Source: Rapana venosa
Taxonomy: Eukaryota > Mollusca > Gastropoda > Neogastropoda > Muricidae
Reading direction: 5' to 3'
Length of the DNA stretch: 64,000 nucleotides
Assembly: GCA_028751875.1 (NCBI GenBank)
Contig: CM054158.1
Location: 7,777,416 to 7,841,415 of the forward strand
Every line of letters starts with the position of its first letter. The first letter of the stretch is position 1. Below the pieces are notes generated by a model. The model searched no databases and was not told the DNA's origin. It saw only the letters and a program-made list of their open reading frames with translations. Positions 20,101 through 30,008 of the stretch are shown piece after piece. Position numbers and translations under genes: made by a program.

Positions 20101-22296
20101 CCAGGCCAAAAGCTGTGTCAGGTTATTGATGTCAGCTAATTGCCAAGGCCTACATTAAAATGTTGTTATGTTTAAAATGTTGTGTTGAGATTGCCTTCAG
20201 CCATGACAAGCTCTTAACATAACAACCTGCACTCTCCTTTATAGGAGAAAAAATCCTCTGAAGTCGGAGTATGGCTGCCTATGTGGCGAGGTACTTGAAA
20301 AGAGTCATACACCCAAACTTCTCACCCGGTGTACTTCCTATCTCACAGTGATTCCCAGGTGGGACGAGTGAGTCAAGAGTGCATGTTCTGGGTGACCCCC
20401 AGGGTGTAAAGCTGGGGAACGCACAACAACAACAACAACCATGCGGCCATTCCAGTACCCCCCCCCCCACCCCCCCTCCCCCGAATCCAACATAGACAGC
20501 AGGATACGAAATATAGGGGCCTGTGCTGACATCTGTGGTGTATTTGTTGATTGAAATAGCTCTCCTGGAGGGATTGCCTGCCATCAGCCTGTTGTCATCA
20601 GTGACGGTCCCCCATCAACATGCAGACCTTGAACACTGGCACAATCTCATCACAGACATTGAAGTGGAAGAAACACCCCACCCCCACCCCCCAAAACAAA
20701 AAACACACACACAAAACCCCCAAACATTGAGGTCCCATGAGACGTGGACATAAATGTCCGGCCATAGAAACTGATTCACAATCACAGATTCTCTTTGGTC
20801 TATCTATCTATCTATCTGTCCCGTAGTCTGACGACCGTGGGGGCACCCTCAAAGACTCAACAACCAGTTCCCTCCATTCCTCTCTCTGTTCTGCCTTTCT
20901 CAGGGTTTTGTTGAGTTCTAGGCCTGTCCATTCACTGATGTTATCCTCCCAGCTCTTCCTTGGTCTGCCTCTTCTTCTTCCTCCTTGGTCAGTGCCTTGT
21001 AAAATTGTCTTTGCAAGTCCTTTGGATCTTGTGACATGCCCAACCATTTAAGTTTCTCTTTGGTACTTGATGTAAAAAAGCACACGAGTGCTCATTCGTT
21101 ATTCTTGAAATAAAAGAATTTGGTTTGATTTGATTTGATTCAGCACTGTTGCCAAGACTGGCATCCAGTTGAGCACACACCACTTTGACATACAGTCTGA
21201 GTTCTCAACATCATTTTTGAATTAAAGTACTTAGTATATGTTAACTTTGCAGTTTGTTGTCTAACTGTGGTATAGATTTTTGTCTAACCTTTTTTTTTTT
21301 TTTTTTTAGAAGAAAAACACTTCAAACTTTTTCTATGGCCTGTGGGTCAGTGGTGTATGAACCTTGCCCATATGTTGTGGGTGGGATAGCCTAGTGGTTA
21401 GTGTTGAGCTCGCAGTTTGATGTTGTCGTTCAAGCCACCACTGAGGGGCCTGCTGGAGGGGATTTTCCTCCTGGAGTTAACACCAGTGCTGAGTCTACTC
21501 CCCTGAAAGTCCTTCAGACGAGACTGTACACTGAGCATGAAGTCCTGCACACAGAACATCATGCCCATGTGTTAAACCCTGTTCTGGCTTTTGGAACTGT
21601 AAGCCATTGCGAGCTGGTAGGAATGGATGACAGAATTTTAAAAATGCATGCATACTGATTTCACCTGTAGATATCATCCTTGAAGTCAGAATGTGGCTAC
21701 CTTAATGGTGGGTGAATGGTTGCATATTTAAAAAGCTTACCATTGATAAACCTTGGAGCCATAGAAAAGAAAGAAAAGTAAGTAAGCGCTTTTTGTTTTC
21801 ACAAGATATAGCGCTATATATATTCCATTTATTATTATTATTTATCCTCCTCCTCCTTGTTTGTTGTTGTTATTATTATAAAACTGCTATGGGTAAAGCG
21901 TCGCCCACAGTATTTAGTAAATGAACAAAGCCTTTCATGCTGGTGCCAAGAACACAGACACTTTTTCCTGCAGAGTTAGGTCATTCTGACATCTGCCATC
22001 TGGTTCTGATTCTTTTCAGCCAGGTCAGATTAGAACATGAAGTTGCTGGCTTTGTTTTGAATTAAAATTAGATGTTAATTGTGATATGATTGTATTTTCC
22101 ATGCATTTAGATTTGTTTGCTTTTCAAGATTCAGTACTTTAAAAATTCCACATATGATGATGATGTTGATGATGATGTTGATGATGATGTTGTTGTTGTT
22201 GACCTAACTACTTCAGCAGATGTACATTCTTTTGTGCAGTTATGGCCTCTATATCGACTGGGACCACTGAAAGATGAGACGGAAAAAAGCTGTTGA
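16543..22296 (+). CDS. IMMP1L: Mitochondrial inner membrane protease subunit 1 (IMP1-like), whole coding span
   Basis: S26-family signal peptidase of the inner mitochondrial membrane that removes sorting signals from intermembrane-space proteins. Five exons (16543-16656, 17214-17302, 18079-18193, 18756-18866, 22240-22296) join in phase to 161 aa; the human protein is 166. A short hydrophobic N-terminal segment precedes SGPSM with nucleophile Ser43. The general-base Lys is Lys86 in ICKRVIAMEGD. The third signature, GHIWLEGDN, and SRSYGQVPYGLLRGR both match IMP1. The catalytic Ser and Lys are present, so the enzyme should be active. The start was chosen because it gives a family-like N-terminus with no other ATG nearby. 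An AATAAA lies at 22467. Confidence 0.93.
17100..17180. repeat. (GT)n(AG)n microsatellite
   Basis: A (TG)n run followed by (AG)n, about 35 bp upstream of the IMMP1L exon 2 acceptor. Confidence 0.9.
17214..17302 (+). CDS. IMMP1L: IMMP1L exon 2, active-site serine
   Basis: Acceptor TTTGTCCAG, donor CAAAA|gtgagt. It reads CSGPSMQPTIQSGDIVITEH and ISVNFNKVQ plus two bases. The Ser of GPSM is the nucleophile. Confidence 0.93.
17487..17560 (+). repeat. (TAA)n plus TATATAGCGC element
   Basis: (AAT)n followed by TATGGAATTTATATAGCGCT and GAATCTTTTAAAGCAACAAA. The same short element occurs at 57880-58020 (twice), and in reverse at 21783-21845 and 41290-41360. Confidence 0.75.
17562..17965 (+). mobile_element. 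SINE-1 with module D, full length
   Basis: tRNA-like head GGTGAGATAGCCTAGTGGTT, B-box-like AAGCTACCACTGG, TTTTTCTCCTGGAGATAACA, GATGAGACTTACAGCC and GCTGGTAGGAACGGGTGGCA. The junction ATGCACACTGGTGTTGTGTT is followed by D (CCCTGAAGTCAGAATGCAGC). This copy shows the ancestral junction that is amplified at 42317. Confidence 0.82.
18079..18193 (+). CDS. IMMP1L: IMMP1L exon 3, catalytic lysine
   Basis: Acceptor CTGGTTTCAG, donor AGT|gtaagt. It reads (K)GDVVICKSPKSPREYICKRV and IAMEGDRVFNAEKDTFTS. Lys86 in ICKRV is the general base. Confidence 0.93.
18385..18480 (+). repeat. Dispersed repeat H, copy 2
   Basis: Matches 9975-10090. It is followed at 18480-18650 by a minus-orientation tRNA-like SINE head (CATGGCACAGTGGTTAGCGC with a TTTGAATCCCG B-box on the reverse strand). 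Confidence 0.5.
18756..18866 (+). CDS. IMMP1L: IMMP1L exon 4
   Basis: Acceptor GCTGTTTCAG, donor GTG|gtgagt, phase 0 at both ends. It reads IKRGHIWLEGDNKQKSSDS and RSYGQVPYGLLRGRVFFV. These are conserved boxes D and E of the S26 family. Confidence 0.93.
19238..20030. repeat. 72-bp minisatellite, about 11 copies, in IMMP1L intron 4
   Basis: Each unit contains CTTAGTTTATAGCCTTTAGT, GGATGGGATAAG and GTTAACTCCAGGAGAAAATG. Because 72 is divisible by 3 it leaves a 242-codon minus-strand reading frame that is not a gene. The unit resembles the SINE-1 body read in reverse (CAGTTTATAGTCTCATC... GATGTTAACTCCAGAGGAAA), and a tRNA-like head in reverse (TGCTCTGACCATGCGGCC) follows at about 20085. Confidence 0.85.
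20252..20445 (+). repeat. Module D followed by element F with (CAA)n tail
   Basis: D-like CTCTGAAGTCGGAGTATGGC precedes GTGATTCCCAGGTGGGACGA and GGTGACCCCCAGGGTGTAAA, ending in (CAA)n. The F part recurs at 33925-34010. Confidence 0.6.
20808..21050 (-). mobile_element. LINE 3' coding fragment
   Basis: The minus-strand frame reads MVGHVTRSKGLAKTILQGTD, then GRPRKSWEDNISEWTGL, AEQREEWRELV and DYGTDR before stop. This C-terminal tail (GRPRK.W.DNI, WR.LV, DYG) is typical of non-LTR retrotransposon polyproteins. Only the 3' end is present, bounded by (TCTA)n, in IMMP1L intron 4. Confidence 0.7.
21050..21140 (+). mobile_element. SINE-1 terminal module fragment
   Basis: TACTTGATGTAAAAAAGCAC, ACGAGTGCTCATTCGTTATT and AATAAAAGAATTTGG, ending in (TTTGA)n. 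It abuts the LINE fragment. Confidence 0.7.
21375..21790 (+). mobile_element. SINE-1 with module D, full length
   Basis: Head GGTGGGATAGCCTAGTGGTT, TTCAAGCCACCACTG, TTTTCCTCCTGGAGTTAACA, GACGAGACTGTACACTGAG and GAGCTGGTAGGAATGGATGA, then D (CCTTGAAGTCAGAATGTGGC, GGTTGCATATTTAAAAAGCT). Confidence 0.82.
22240..22296 (+). CDS. IMMP1L: IMMP1L terminal exon
   Basis: Acceptor TTTTGTGCAG. It reads LWPLYRLGPLKDETEKSC and stops at TGA 22294-22296. IMP1 proteins have (K)IWPL at this position, so the exon is well placed despite the 3.4 kb intron. Confidence 0.88.
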   Translation, partial: LWPLYRLGPLKDETEKSC

Positions 22297-22466
22297 TGTT
22301 TAATATGTATAGTCATATGGAAATATTTTTGCATGTGAATTTTTTTGTGGACAAAGTGTTGAGCACAGAGCTAATGTGAGGTATGCATTGATTATGAGAG
22401 GACATTATTGATTTGTGATGACTTTTGCTACATATTTGTTATTTTGTATACATTGTTTGTTTCAGA

Positions 22467-22472
22467 AATAAA
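22467..22472 (+). terminator. Polyadenylation signal of IMMP1L
   Basis: AATAAA 171 bp after the stop codon, in an A/T-rich context. Confidence 0.6.
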
Positions 22473-24499
22473 CATGATCAAAAAATGATAATTCTGTATT
22501 TTTGTTATCTTGGAGACAAAAAAATGTATCAGTGCAGGCATTCAGACTTGTTCACCATGACTTTTGACTGATGTAGGTAGAACTTAGTACAGGCCCTTGT
22601 GAAAGTAGTCCGTATTTCATCAGTTTTGTGGTTGCAAGTGAGAAGTTCAGTTCAGTATTTTATAGTAAAGTGTACATGAATGTATGTGTACCTGTAGCTT
22701 TTCCTCAAATCAGAGAGCTACCAGCTGTTGGAATGAAGCCAGCAATGCAGATAACACTGGAATAAACTTGGAAAATACCAGTCACATTATATAGAAAGTT
22801 TTGTGCTGTGATTATCCTGACCTTGTGCAAAATTCATAGAATTACTAGAAATCATGAGCAGAGCATCTAGCCATTTACTATATTTCAGTGTTAAAACACG
22901 TTTGAGATGACTTTCATACCAACGTTTGCCGGGTTTGAAAAAAATCATAGTTGTACTAAGAGTATCTCATTACTGGGTTCTTGCTTGAACTCTTCATTTC
23001 TTCTTTGTGGCAGTACACTGCAGTCCAGCAGTTTATTTTGTCTTGCAATGTGTGAATTGTGTACAGAATCTAAATACATGCTTGCTTGAGTATATTTTGA
23101 AATATTGGTCCATTGATGTTTTGGATGTACAGACTTTCAGATTAACAATATTTTGAAATGTGAATTCATAGAACTGCTCGTTTTATTGATATTTTTTCCG
23201 ATGTACTCTAAGATTTACACTTTAAAATGCAAATTCATAGAACTGCTCAGAATTATTTTTGCTGTCATTTATCTCTCACAGTTTGAACAATATTAACACA
23301 GTGCTTGAAGACACTGATGCGCTCTCACTTAACCAAAAATGTTTTGCAGCAATTTTTAAACAAACCAATCTTTTTGCTTAAGATTTGCTGCTAAGTATCC
23401 ATTGTCAAGTTTTCAGTCTGTCAGCATGCCTGTCACTATTAGCAGGTTCATCTTGGGATCAACTTAAAGTCAGAACTAGTGACATAGAATTTATGAGTAA
23501 ATATCAGAAAGTTCATTAATGATGTATTATTGAGGAATAAGTAGCGGAAGGAAAACAAGTGCAGGTAAACATTATCTATAAAGGAAATATCAGACATGTC
23601 CAAATACTACAAACATCCCTTTTTTATTATTTCTTTACCAAGGACAGTCCACGATGGTAAGTGTGTTGTTTTTTGATGAAGTTAAATTGACCCTATGCAA
23701 ATGAAATATGGTATGATCATAGTGGGAATAGAAGTCAGTGCTAGTGAATGTTGATCTCACAGGGCAGCTATTGTCATTTCCTTTTTGTTTGTTGGTGGTA
23801 GCTACTGTTATTTTTCTCGTTCTTGTTCCTGCAGCCTGCTTGCTGGTGTTTCACGTTTCACTCCTGATAATATTCAGTGCAGTGACTTGTTTAAACAGCG
23901 CTGATTGTAGGTAGTTGTTTGAATTGATGGAGACTTGGTTCATCAAATACTGTTGCATAGAGAATGTGAACAGCTTTTGCAGTCTTTGGGTGGTTGACAT
24001 TTATTTCACAAGTTGCAAAGAATTTTGTTATTGTAATATACAGAATGATCCCTGTTGGTTTACATGTGTCAGTTGATGGGTAGTTTGACATTGTTGTTAA
24101 AAATCATGACAGATTTCACCATCTCCATTCCTTGTCTTAGAGTTGTGCTGAAGGCAGAGCTATGGCAGTCATGATATCACAAAATGATGTGCCGTATGCC
24201 TGGCTATGGCACATTTCAGATTTTAAAAAAATGAGTAACTGGCATTCAGTGGAAGGGAAACTACTCTTCTGTTAGACCCACCGTTTCTCCTGGTAAGGAT
24301 TCACAGCTCAACTGTTGTGCAGCGTGTTCAAAAACAAATTCTGACATTGCAGTTTTTTTGTTTCAACATGGATGCTGACACAAAAGAACTTGGTTTTTCA
24401 GTAAGTATGGAACATTTTGACTGACTCTTGAGTCTAATGACATGTTAACTGTGTGCAAGATCAATCTTATTCTTTTTTTGTGTGGCTTGGCTATGATGA

Positions 24500-24690
24500 T
24501 ATCTCATTTGTCATCCATTAACAGTAAAATGCGACGGCCTACTCTACTTGGAAAGTGGGAATGCAATTGACTGTGTGTGCAAATGTCAGTGCCTGTGTTC
24601 ATGCACAGGACCTCTGTTGACACTCTCACCCTAAGCACCAGAAAGGAACTTGATTCTGCTGAGAGGTTTGCTCCAGAGAGAAATCCAATC
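24500..24690 (-). mobile_element. SINE-1 copy, degenerate
   Basis: CATTTGTCATCCATTAACAG, GGCCTACTCTACTTGGAAAG, CACAGGACCTCTGTTGACAC and GCTCCAGAGAGAAATCC. Minus orientation; a tRNA-like B-box in reverse (ACTCGAACCC) follows near 24790. Confidence 0.6.
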
Positions 24691-25349
24691 CAGTCATGTT
24701 GTTTGTGTCCCCGCCAACCCACCGCAGAGGTCATGTCGGGGCCGTCATCTTGAACCTGCAGAGAATGTTTCTTTCAGCGTGCAGTAAGACTCGAACCCAT
24801 CACATACAGATCAAGCATTGCATGTCCTTCTCTCCTATCCACATAGCATCCATCGTTCTTTTGTTTTGTTTTGTTTGAGATCAGATTCCAGATTTTCCTG
24901 TCAGCATAATATATGAAGTGATATGATCACATGCATAGTGTCAGGGGTACTGAATAGGGAAGTTTTAACACAGGATCCATTCAGTGCAGTGTAAAAAAAA
25001 AGAAAGAAATGCCCCTCCCTGCCTGCTCCCTTTTCTTTATTTACTTCATTCAACTTGGGGGAGGGGGGTGGGGAGGAAGAGAAAAGCATGTAACAGTTGC
25101 AAGAAAGTAGGAGTGAATAGAAAAAATGAATAAAGTTCATTAATATTCAGTAGTGAACTTTACTGATAGCAGCAATAGCATTTTGTCACAGGGCGAAAGA
25201 ATCCTAAGAGGAGCTAGTAGCACTGATTTCATATCATCTTGTTCATAGTATAATTTGTTACTTGTTCCTCGAAGAAGTGAACAGCGATGAAAGTGTTTTG
25301 ATAAATACGTGTATTGTGTTGATGCCGTTGATACACTTATCCACGCATA

Positions 25350-25720
25350 TGACAGACGCCGTAGCTGAGGGGTGAAGACTGTTGTTCCACTTCAATCTTA
25401 TGGGCCAACGAAATCATCGGTTCGAATCTTGGTGGCGTCGGGTGAATCAAGAGTGGGGATTTTTACAATCTGCCAGGTCAACTTTAAGTGCAGACCTACC
25501 AGTGCCTTAATTCCCTTTGTGTATAGACACAGGCAGAAGATCAAATATGCATGTTGTAATGCATGTCGGCGTTTGGTGGGTTACGGAAACATGAGCATAC
25601 CCAGCATACATCCCAGCAGTCGGAATGTGGCTACCTTCATGGCGGTCAAAAACGGTCGCATATGCAAAATCTCGTCATTGGTAAACCTCAGAGCTCCAGC
25701 CGAAGGACATTAGGGACAAA
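25350..25720 (+). mobile_element. SINE-G: different tRNA-like head joined to module D
   Basis: Head GACGCCGTAGCTGAGGGGTG, B-box-like CGGTTCGAATCTTGG, then GTGGGGATTTTTACAATCTG and CCAGGTCAACTTTAAGTGCA. It then enters module D (CAGTCGGAATGTGGCTACCT, GTCGCATATGCAAAATCTCG). A partial second copy without D lies at 33745-33900. Confidence 0.7.
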
Positions 25721-25769
25721 ATCCATGCATATTCCAGTTGACAGACTGACAATAACTTGGATTAACACA

Positions 25770-25900
25770 GAATCCTTCCTGAAGTTGGAATACAGCTACC
25801 TTCGTTGGGAAAAAAAAAGGTAGTATACGCAAAATCTCACCATTGGTGTTGTAGGCCTACCTCCCTACCTCAGAGCTCTAGCCAAGGAATGAAAGAAAAA
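25770..25900 (+). repeat. Module D, second adjacent copy
   Basis: CCTGAAGTTGGAATACAGCT, ACGCAAAATCTCACCATTGG and CAGAGCTCTAGCCAAGGAAT. It lies directly after the SINE-G copy. Confidence 0.7.
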
Positions 25901-26879
25901 ATCTGAACCAAAAAAAAGAAAGAAAATAATCAGAAAGTGCTGGCTGGTCATCTGCTGTTGGCAGATTTCAGTCCTGGAGAGGGAGTGATGGGCTCTGCTA
26001 GGTATAACTTGCTCACAACACACTGCTTATAGAACACATCACTGCAAGGCCTCAGTGACTCCTCGAGGAATTCAGGGAGAAGTCACAGTGTACATATTAA
26101 GGATTCTGCTAACTGCTCAGATCAGTAACTCAAAGCTTTATGTATTTATTTTTTCCTTTGTGATGATTTGCAAGTTTTTTGATCATTGTCACCATTTCTG
26201 AAAAAAGAAAAGAAAATATCATGTTGCCTGTTATTGTGAGCTATTTCATTATGAGAAAGGGGAGATCATTTGTCTACTACTTTTTTTTCCTATTGCAGTC
26301 ATTGTCTTGTTATTATTCTTTTTATCATTTGTAATATATCTCTTTAGTTAGCATCGCACCAAACGTGACTTGCGAGTGTTTGTTTGAGAAGTGTTATGTG
26401 AGAGCATGTTTGCGTTGTAAAGAGAATACTATTCTCTTGAATAAGCAGCTTATACAGCTATTTTTTAGACATCAGAGGGAGGAGGTCGTGTAATCTTTCA
26501 TGAACAGTCATTTTTATGGGGTTTTTACTATTCTTTCCAATTCCAGATTCTGGAAGGAAAATTCCAACCCTGCCATTTCTCCGAGTTCATAAGGACTTTG
26601 AATAGTTTGCATGTTTGTTGGTTATACTGCAGTCCCAGTCAAGTTATTTGATTCAGGGACTGTCTCAACCAACCACCACTACCAAGAAACTTTCTCAACT
26701 TTAGTTTTAATTTCAAGAATACAAAGAAACATTGACTTAAGCGCTTCCAGTATTTGCTTTGCTTCCTACAGAATAGTCATAAAATCACATAACTTTATTT
26801 ATACTGAAAAGACAAGATAAAATTCATATTGTGTATGGAATTTATAGGAGTTTGAATCTGTAAACAACTGAATCAAGGC

Positions 26880-27710
26880 AGCATTCTGTTAGATTTTTTT
26901 CCATACATTTGAATGATTCATTGGCAGATTCTGTACACTGCAGAAATTGACGAAGCTATCTAATCTCTATGAGAGCGAGAAACTTCGTGCTGCAGCTGTG
27001 GCACTTATCACACACTTTTTTAGATTTAATTGTATTTTTTTCATCCAGCTGTAGTCATCAAGTGTTTTAAATTTTATGTCCACGGAGAAATCCAACTCTT
27101 TTGAGCCAGAAAGGTTTTTAATGTGTGCGCAAAATTTCTGTATCATCACAGGACCTCAGTTATATCTCTCATCCGAAAGAGCTAGCGCCAGAGACACCAT
27201 GGGGTCTAAGGATAGGGGATAAAATTTCTAGTCACAAACAAGAGGTAGAATCGCAATTCTGCAGCTCAACAACGGACTTTTATCGCAGTTAGTCTAGACA
27301 AAAGGCTGCTTTAACCTTGCTAGGGCCAACGATCCAAGATGTGACCTGCTTTCTGTCTTCCCATTACATTTGATCGATTCATTCACAGGTCAAGACATTT
27401 CCTGTACACTGCAAGAAATGAAGCGAACGCTATCTAATTCTCTAATGCAGACAAGAGAAACATTTCAGTTGCTGCAGTCTGTGGTCATTGTTATTCAGTC
27501 AATCACTTTGAATTTCAGAGTTTAACTCCTGTACTTTTTTTTACATCCAGTCCCTGTGTGCATGCATGTTTGTAAATTTTATCGGTTCCCACCGGCAGAA
27601 ATGGCCAACTCTTTTGAAGGGCAGAACAGGTTTTAATGTGTGCGCAAGATGTTCTGTGTGCATTGGCACATGGGACTTCAGTTCATAGTCTCTCCGAAAG
27701 GGGAGAGAGA
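26880..27710. repeat. Diverged direct duplication of about 450 bp
   Basis: ATGATTCATTGGCAG..., TGTACACTGCAGAAATTGAC, GCTATCTAATCTCTATGAGA and GTGCTGCAGCTGTGG near 26910-27000 recur at 27375-27485. Each is followed by a minus-oriented SINE-1 piece (27080-27240 and 27505-27705). Confidence 0.55.
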
Positions 27711-28259
27711 GAGAGAGGAGAGAGAGAGGAGAGGGGGGGGAGGAGGAGGAGGAGGAGGTATATTTCTAGCACATAATTTCAAGAAGGTAGGAATGCTATA
27801 TTTACTGTAGGCCAACAACTGTGTCTGTTAGTGATGCAAGTTAAGTGCTGAGGCCTACATTAAAATGGTGTTATGTAAGCTCTTGGCCTGGGCCAAGTGT
27901 ATAGTGAGTGATTGAACTGCTTTGCCCTGGAATTGCCCATACAGGGATAGTCATACAAACACACAACTGATGCAACCAGAAAAGCAAAAGAATGAATGTT
28001 CATACTTGTGGCTGATGATGAACTAGTCAGGAGTTTTCACCAGACAAAACTGGAATCCAGGCAGCAACAGATAGTATTACTACACCTCCAAAGCTAAGCA
28101 TGGAAACGTGAACAGTCACCCTGGGCAAAGTCAACAGTAAAACAACACAGACATTGTTGTGAACACTTTAATTTGTTTGATCAGACAACCAACAGATCTC
28201 ACTCACACTAAGACTCCTTCACATACCAAAGTAAGCATGCTAGTTAGGACTATGACACA

Positions 28260-28400
28260 CAGACTGGAGTTACAGAGCATCAATGGGCACACACAGAGAC
28301 TGGAGTTACAGAGCATCCATGAGCACACCCAGAGACTGGAGTTACAGAGCATCCATGAACACACACAGAGACTGGAGTTACAGAGCATCCATGATCACAG
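28260..28400. repeat. 36-bp minisatellite, four copies
   Basis: Unit around GACTGGAGTTACAGAGCATC. The length is divisible by 3, leaving open frames on both strands that are not coding. Confidence 0.85.
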
Positions 28401-28839
28401 ATTCACACACAATCCAGCTTGTGTTCAAGACAAGCACACATCAGTCAACCAGTATTGTAGAATATGAGTCATCAGGCATTGTCTTTTTGTTTTGTTTTTT
28501 GGGTTACGATACTCACAGTTTCATTCTTCCAGTTTGAAGCACCAAGTTTTGTCATGGGCATGGATGGGAGCCGAGTTAGAACATGCAAACAACTTTTCCC
28601 TCCAAATCATCTTAGTTTTGGAGAAAGGAAACTATACAAACAGATTCTGAAGTTGCCCTTGATCATCATCTAGTTTTCAACAATTCATTCTTTCTAAAAA
28701 GGAAACTGTTTTGGGGAAGAAAAAAAAAAATCAACCTCTCATGACAGGGCTGCTCTGTATGCACAGAGTGCCTCTCCAATCTTAATTATAGCCCCGCTGA
28801 TCACAGAGGCCATATCGGGGCCAGAGCGCCTCTCAGTGC

Positions 28840-29065
28840 TGCTGGCTTCATTCTTCACCAATGGTTTATCTGCATTATTCATGGCTTCATTCTTCACCAA
28901 TGGTATATCTGCATTATTCATGGCTTCATCCTTAACCTGTGGTATATCTGCATTTTTCATTGAAAGGCTTCATTCTTAACATGTGGTATATCTGCATTTT
29001 TCATGGCTTCATTCTTAATCAGTGGTATATATCTGCATTTTTCATGGCTTCATTCTTAACCAACG
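28840..29065. repeat. About 39-bp minisatellite, six copies
   Basis: Repeated GGCTTCATTCTTAACCA, GGTATATCTGCATTTTTCAT with small length differences. Confidence 0.8.
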
Positions 29066-29077
29066 GTTAAAAAATTG

Positions 29078-29353
29078 TGTCCCATAACCTGTAAGGTCGC
29101 AGGGGAGCGAGGCGTCGGAGACCTTACTTCTCTAGGGGCCAGCATATTGAGGGCGGTGCCCATCTCTCCCTCGCTGCTTTATCATCCCTGACCCTAAAGA
29201 GGGCAGGTACCATTTACAACTGGGTGAAATGGGGGACTGTATTGAAGCCAAGGCACGCAAATGGTCACCCATCCAACTGGTAACCACAATCGATGCTGCT
29301 TAACATTGGCTGGGGGAAAGCGAGTGCTCTGACCACTGAGCTATCCCGTCCCC
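29078..29353 (-). mobile_element. SINE-5S copy 2
   Basis: Reverse of the copy at 14511: CCCATAACCTGTAAGGTCGC, GAGCGAGGCGTCGGAGACC and GGTCACCCATCCAACTGGTA (5S C box in reverse), ending at the tRNA-like head CTGAGCTATCCCGTCC. Confidence 0.8.
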
Positions 29354-29473
29354 AACCAAATGGTACATCTTTTTCAGTGTATTTCCTTTTCTCACCTTGT
29401 AGCAAAGGCTGGTGACTTCAGCTAAATGTGCACATTGCTGACAGTTTCCAGTTGTCCACTGCAATTATGCAGA

Positions 29474-29479
29474 TTTATT
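29474..29479 (-). terminator. Possible TMEM167A polyadenylation signal
   Basis: AATAAA on the minus strand, about 460 bp after the stop. It is a candidate only. Confidence 0.35.
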
Positions 29480-29937
29480 TTTCATAATAGCAGAAGGTTC
29501 CTTCTTCTGCATAAACTGCATCAAATAGTAGTTGATAAGATTTTACAGGCATCATCACCTTTCATTTTCTACAATGTTCATCCTTCCCAAACATTTGTTT
29601 CTGCATCAGCCCACCTGTCTCGCTCATTGCTCAACCCTCTGCACCCAGCACACACACACATGAAACGCCATACATTCCATTTTTTTCATGACCTGTGCTA
29701 TCCATTCTCTAACATTCGTGTCATCACAATCACATAACACACATAATCAGCATCAAACTTTCACCTGCGCATTCTCTTTTTCCAGTTCCAATAGAAAACC
29801 TCACATGCATCACAATGAACAGGAAATGTACATGATCTACAGAAGGGCTCTGGCTTGCACTGTGGAGGTACACACGCTTCCACTTCAGTCTGATTTGTCT
29901 GCACTGTGGCAAAGAGTGGTGCAGCGCAGCGCAGGAT

Positions 29938-30008
29938 TCAGGACCAGAAAAGAATGCTGATGGCCATGGCCACGCAACAGGCGGCCACCCAGGGACTTTT
30001 CCTCTCCC
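29938..30008 (-). CDS. TMEM167A: TMEM167A terminal exon
   Basis: Acceptor TGTTGTCAG, then GGGAGAGGAAAAGTCCC. The split Gly codon plus [20 protein letters not shown] and WS end at TGA 29940-29938. The first bases of the exon (GGGAGAG) and the acceptor are part of the neighbouring repeat unit. Confidence 0.93.

Larger units (their letters stand above)
22473..29937. other. Intergenic region between convergent IMMP1L and TMEM167A
   Basis: No exon with both splice signals and a recognisable product was found. Contents are SINE-1 pieces (24500, 27080, 27505), a different tRNA-headed SINE with module D (25350-25900), local duplications (26880-27710), two minisatellites (28260, 28840) and SINE-5S (29078). 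Confidence 0.6.

Noticed and set aside
19381..20109. 242-codon minus-strand reading frame
   Set aside because: It is produced by a 72-bp tandem repeat whose length is divisible by 3; there is no start context, splice signal or family match.
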